In this document: in pieces, positions 63,869 through 64,000 of the stretch
How positions within the stretch are numbered: the first letter of the stretch is position 1
Layout: each line of letters opens with the position of its first letter
Source: Thauera sedimentorum
GTDB taxonomy: Bacteria > Pseudomonadota > Gammaproteobacteria > Burkholderiales > Rhodocyclaceae
DNA length: 64,000 nt
Assembly: GCF_014489115.1 (NCBI RefSeq)
Contig: NZ_JACTAH010000001.1
Coordinates: 620,001-684,000 of the forward strand
Direction: 5' to 3'
Program-made: the position numbers and the translations under genes
The notes under the pieces: model-generated
Database searches by the model: none
Seen by the model: only the letters and a program-made list of their open reading frames with translations
Told to the model about the DNA's origin: nothing

Positions 63869-64000
63869 TGCGTAAGCCTGGGTTCTGGGTGGGTTCTGGC
63901 CGACGTCTCCGGGTTTCCGGAAACCGCTTCGGTTGGCACGATTGGTGGGGTGCCCCCAAATCGATTTACGCCAGACCCACAAAGCACAAAGGCTTACGCA
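63869..64000. repeat. 11-bp inverted repeat upstream of the broken integrase
   Basis: TGCGTAAGCCT (63869-63879) and AGGCTTACGCA (63990-64000) are exact inverted copies 110 bases apart, the second ending at the window edge. They may be arm-type integrase sites or parts of the attachment region. The stretch holds no gene. Confidence 0.45.

Overview
The window is GC-rich bacterial DNA with tightly packed, often ATGA-overlapping genes. Its content (dmp-type phenol hydroxylase with meta-cleavage enzymes, DUF1302/DUF1329 genes, an XylR/DmpR-type sigma-54 activator, H-NOX and large hybrid kinases) suggests a chemoorganotrophic betaproteobacterium. A Rhodocyclales member such as Thauera, Azoarcus or Aromatoleum is the best guess; this rests on gene content and style, not on a database search.

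Left part (1-6.0 kb): the start of an RND efflux pump and its periplasmic adaptor (minus strand); a nitroreductase and a DMT exporter (plus); then two LysR-type regulators (minus) separated by a broken IS3-type orfA. The first LysR gene appears to have lost its ATG.

Aromatic catabolism (6.0-31.9 kb): a LysR regulator of the BenM/CatM kind is divergent from a four-gene envelope module: DUF1302 outer-membrane protein, DUF1329 periplasmic protein, YCF48-like propeller and MMPL/RND permease. A UspA-hemerythrin fusion, a chemoreceptor and a phenol-responsive sigma-54 activator follow. A good sigma-54 promoter precedes catechol 2,3-dioxygenase and the six phenol hydroxylase genes. A second operon encodes the lower meta pathway (semialdehyde dehydrogenase, dienoate hydratase, oxalocrotonate decarboxylase, tautomerase, acylating acetaldehyde dehydrogenase, aldolase). 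It ends in an accessory block with an atypical SDR, a second tautomerase, a GlcG/HbpS-like protein and a ferredoxin likely to reactivate the dioxygenase. The envelope module and the lower-pathway operon have nearly superimposable promoters, each with an ATAC-N7-GTAT site at the same spacing. One LysR regulator therefore probably controls both.

Possible genomic island (32.15 kb to the window end): a 38-nt 3' piece of tRNA-fMet with its terminator lies at 32.1 kb, and a broken tyrosine recombinase lies at 63.3-63.8 kb, as expected for an element inserted in tRNA-fMet. Between them are a toxin-antitoxin pair, a 2-aminoethylphosphonate (AEP) cluster, a CYTH protein and an 18-kb block of signalling genes. 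The AEP cluster has a leftward arm (GntR regulator, PbfA-like lyase, DMT protein, HisN-like phosphatase) and a rightward arm (ABC importer, FAD oxidoreductase, PhnW, PhnX). The signalling block holds an H-NOX/kinase pair, two receptors with periplasmic CxxCH Tll0287-like domains, hybrid kinases, c-di-GMP enzymes, an ANTAR regulator and a chemoreceptor. It contains almost no DNA-binding output, so it probably acts through phosphorelay, c-di-GMP, RNA and taxis. The island reading is an inference, because the intact tRNA would lie beyond the window.
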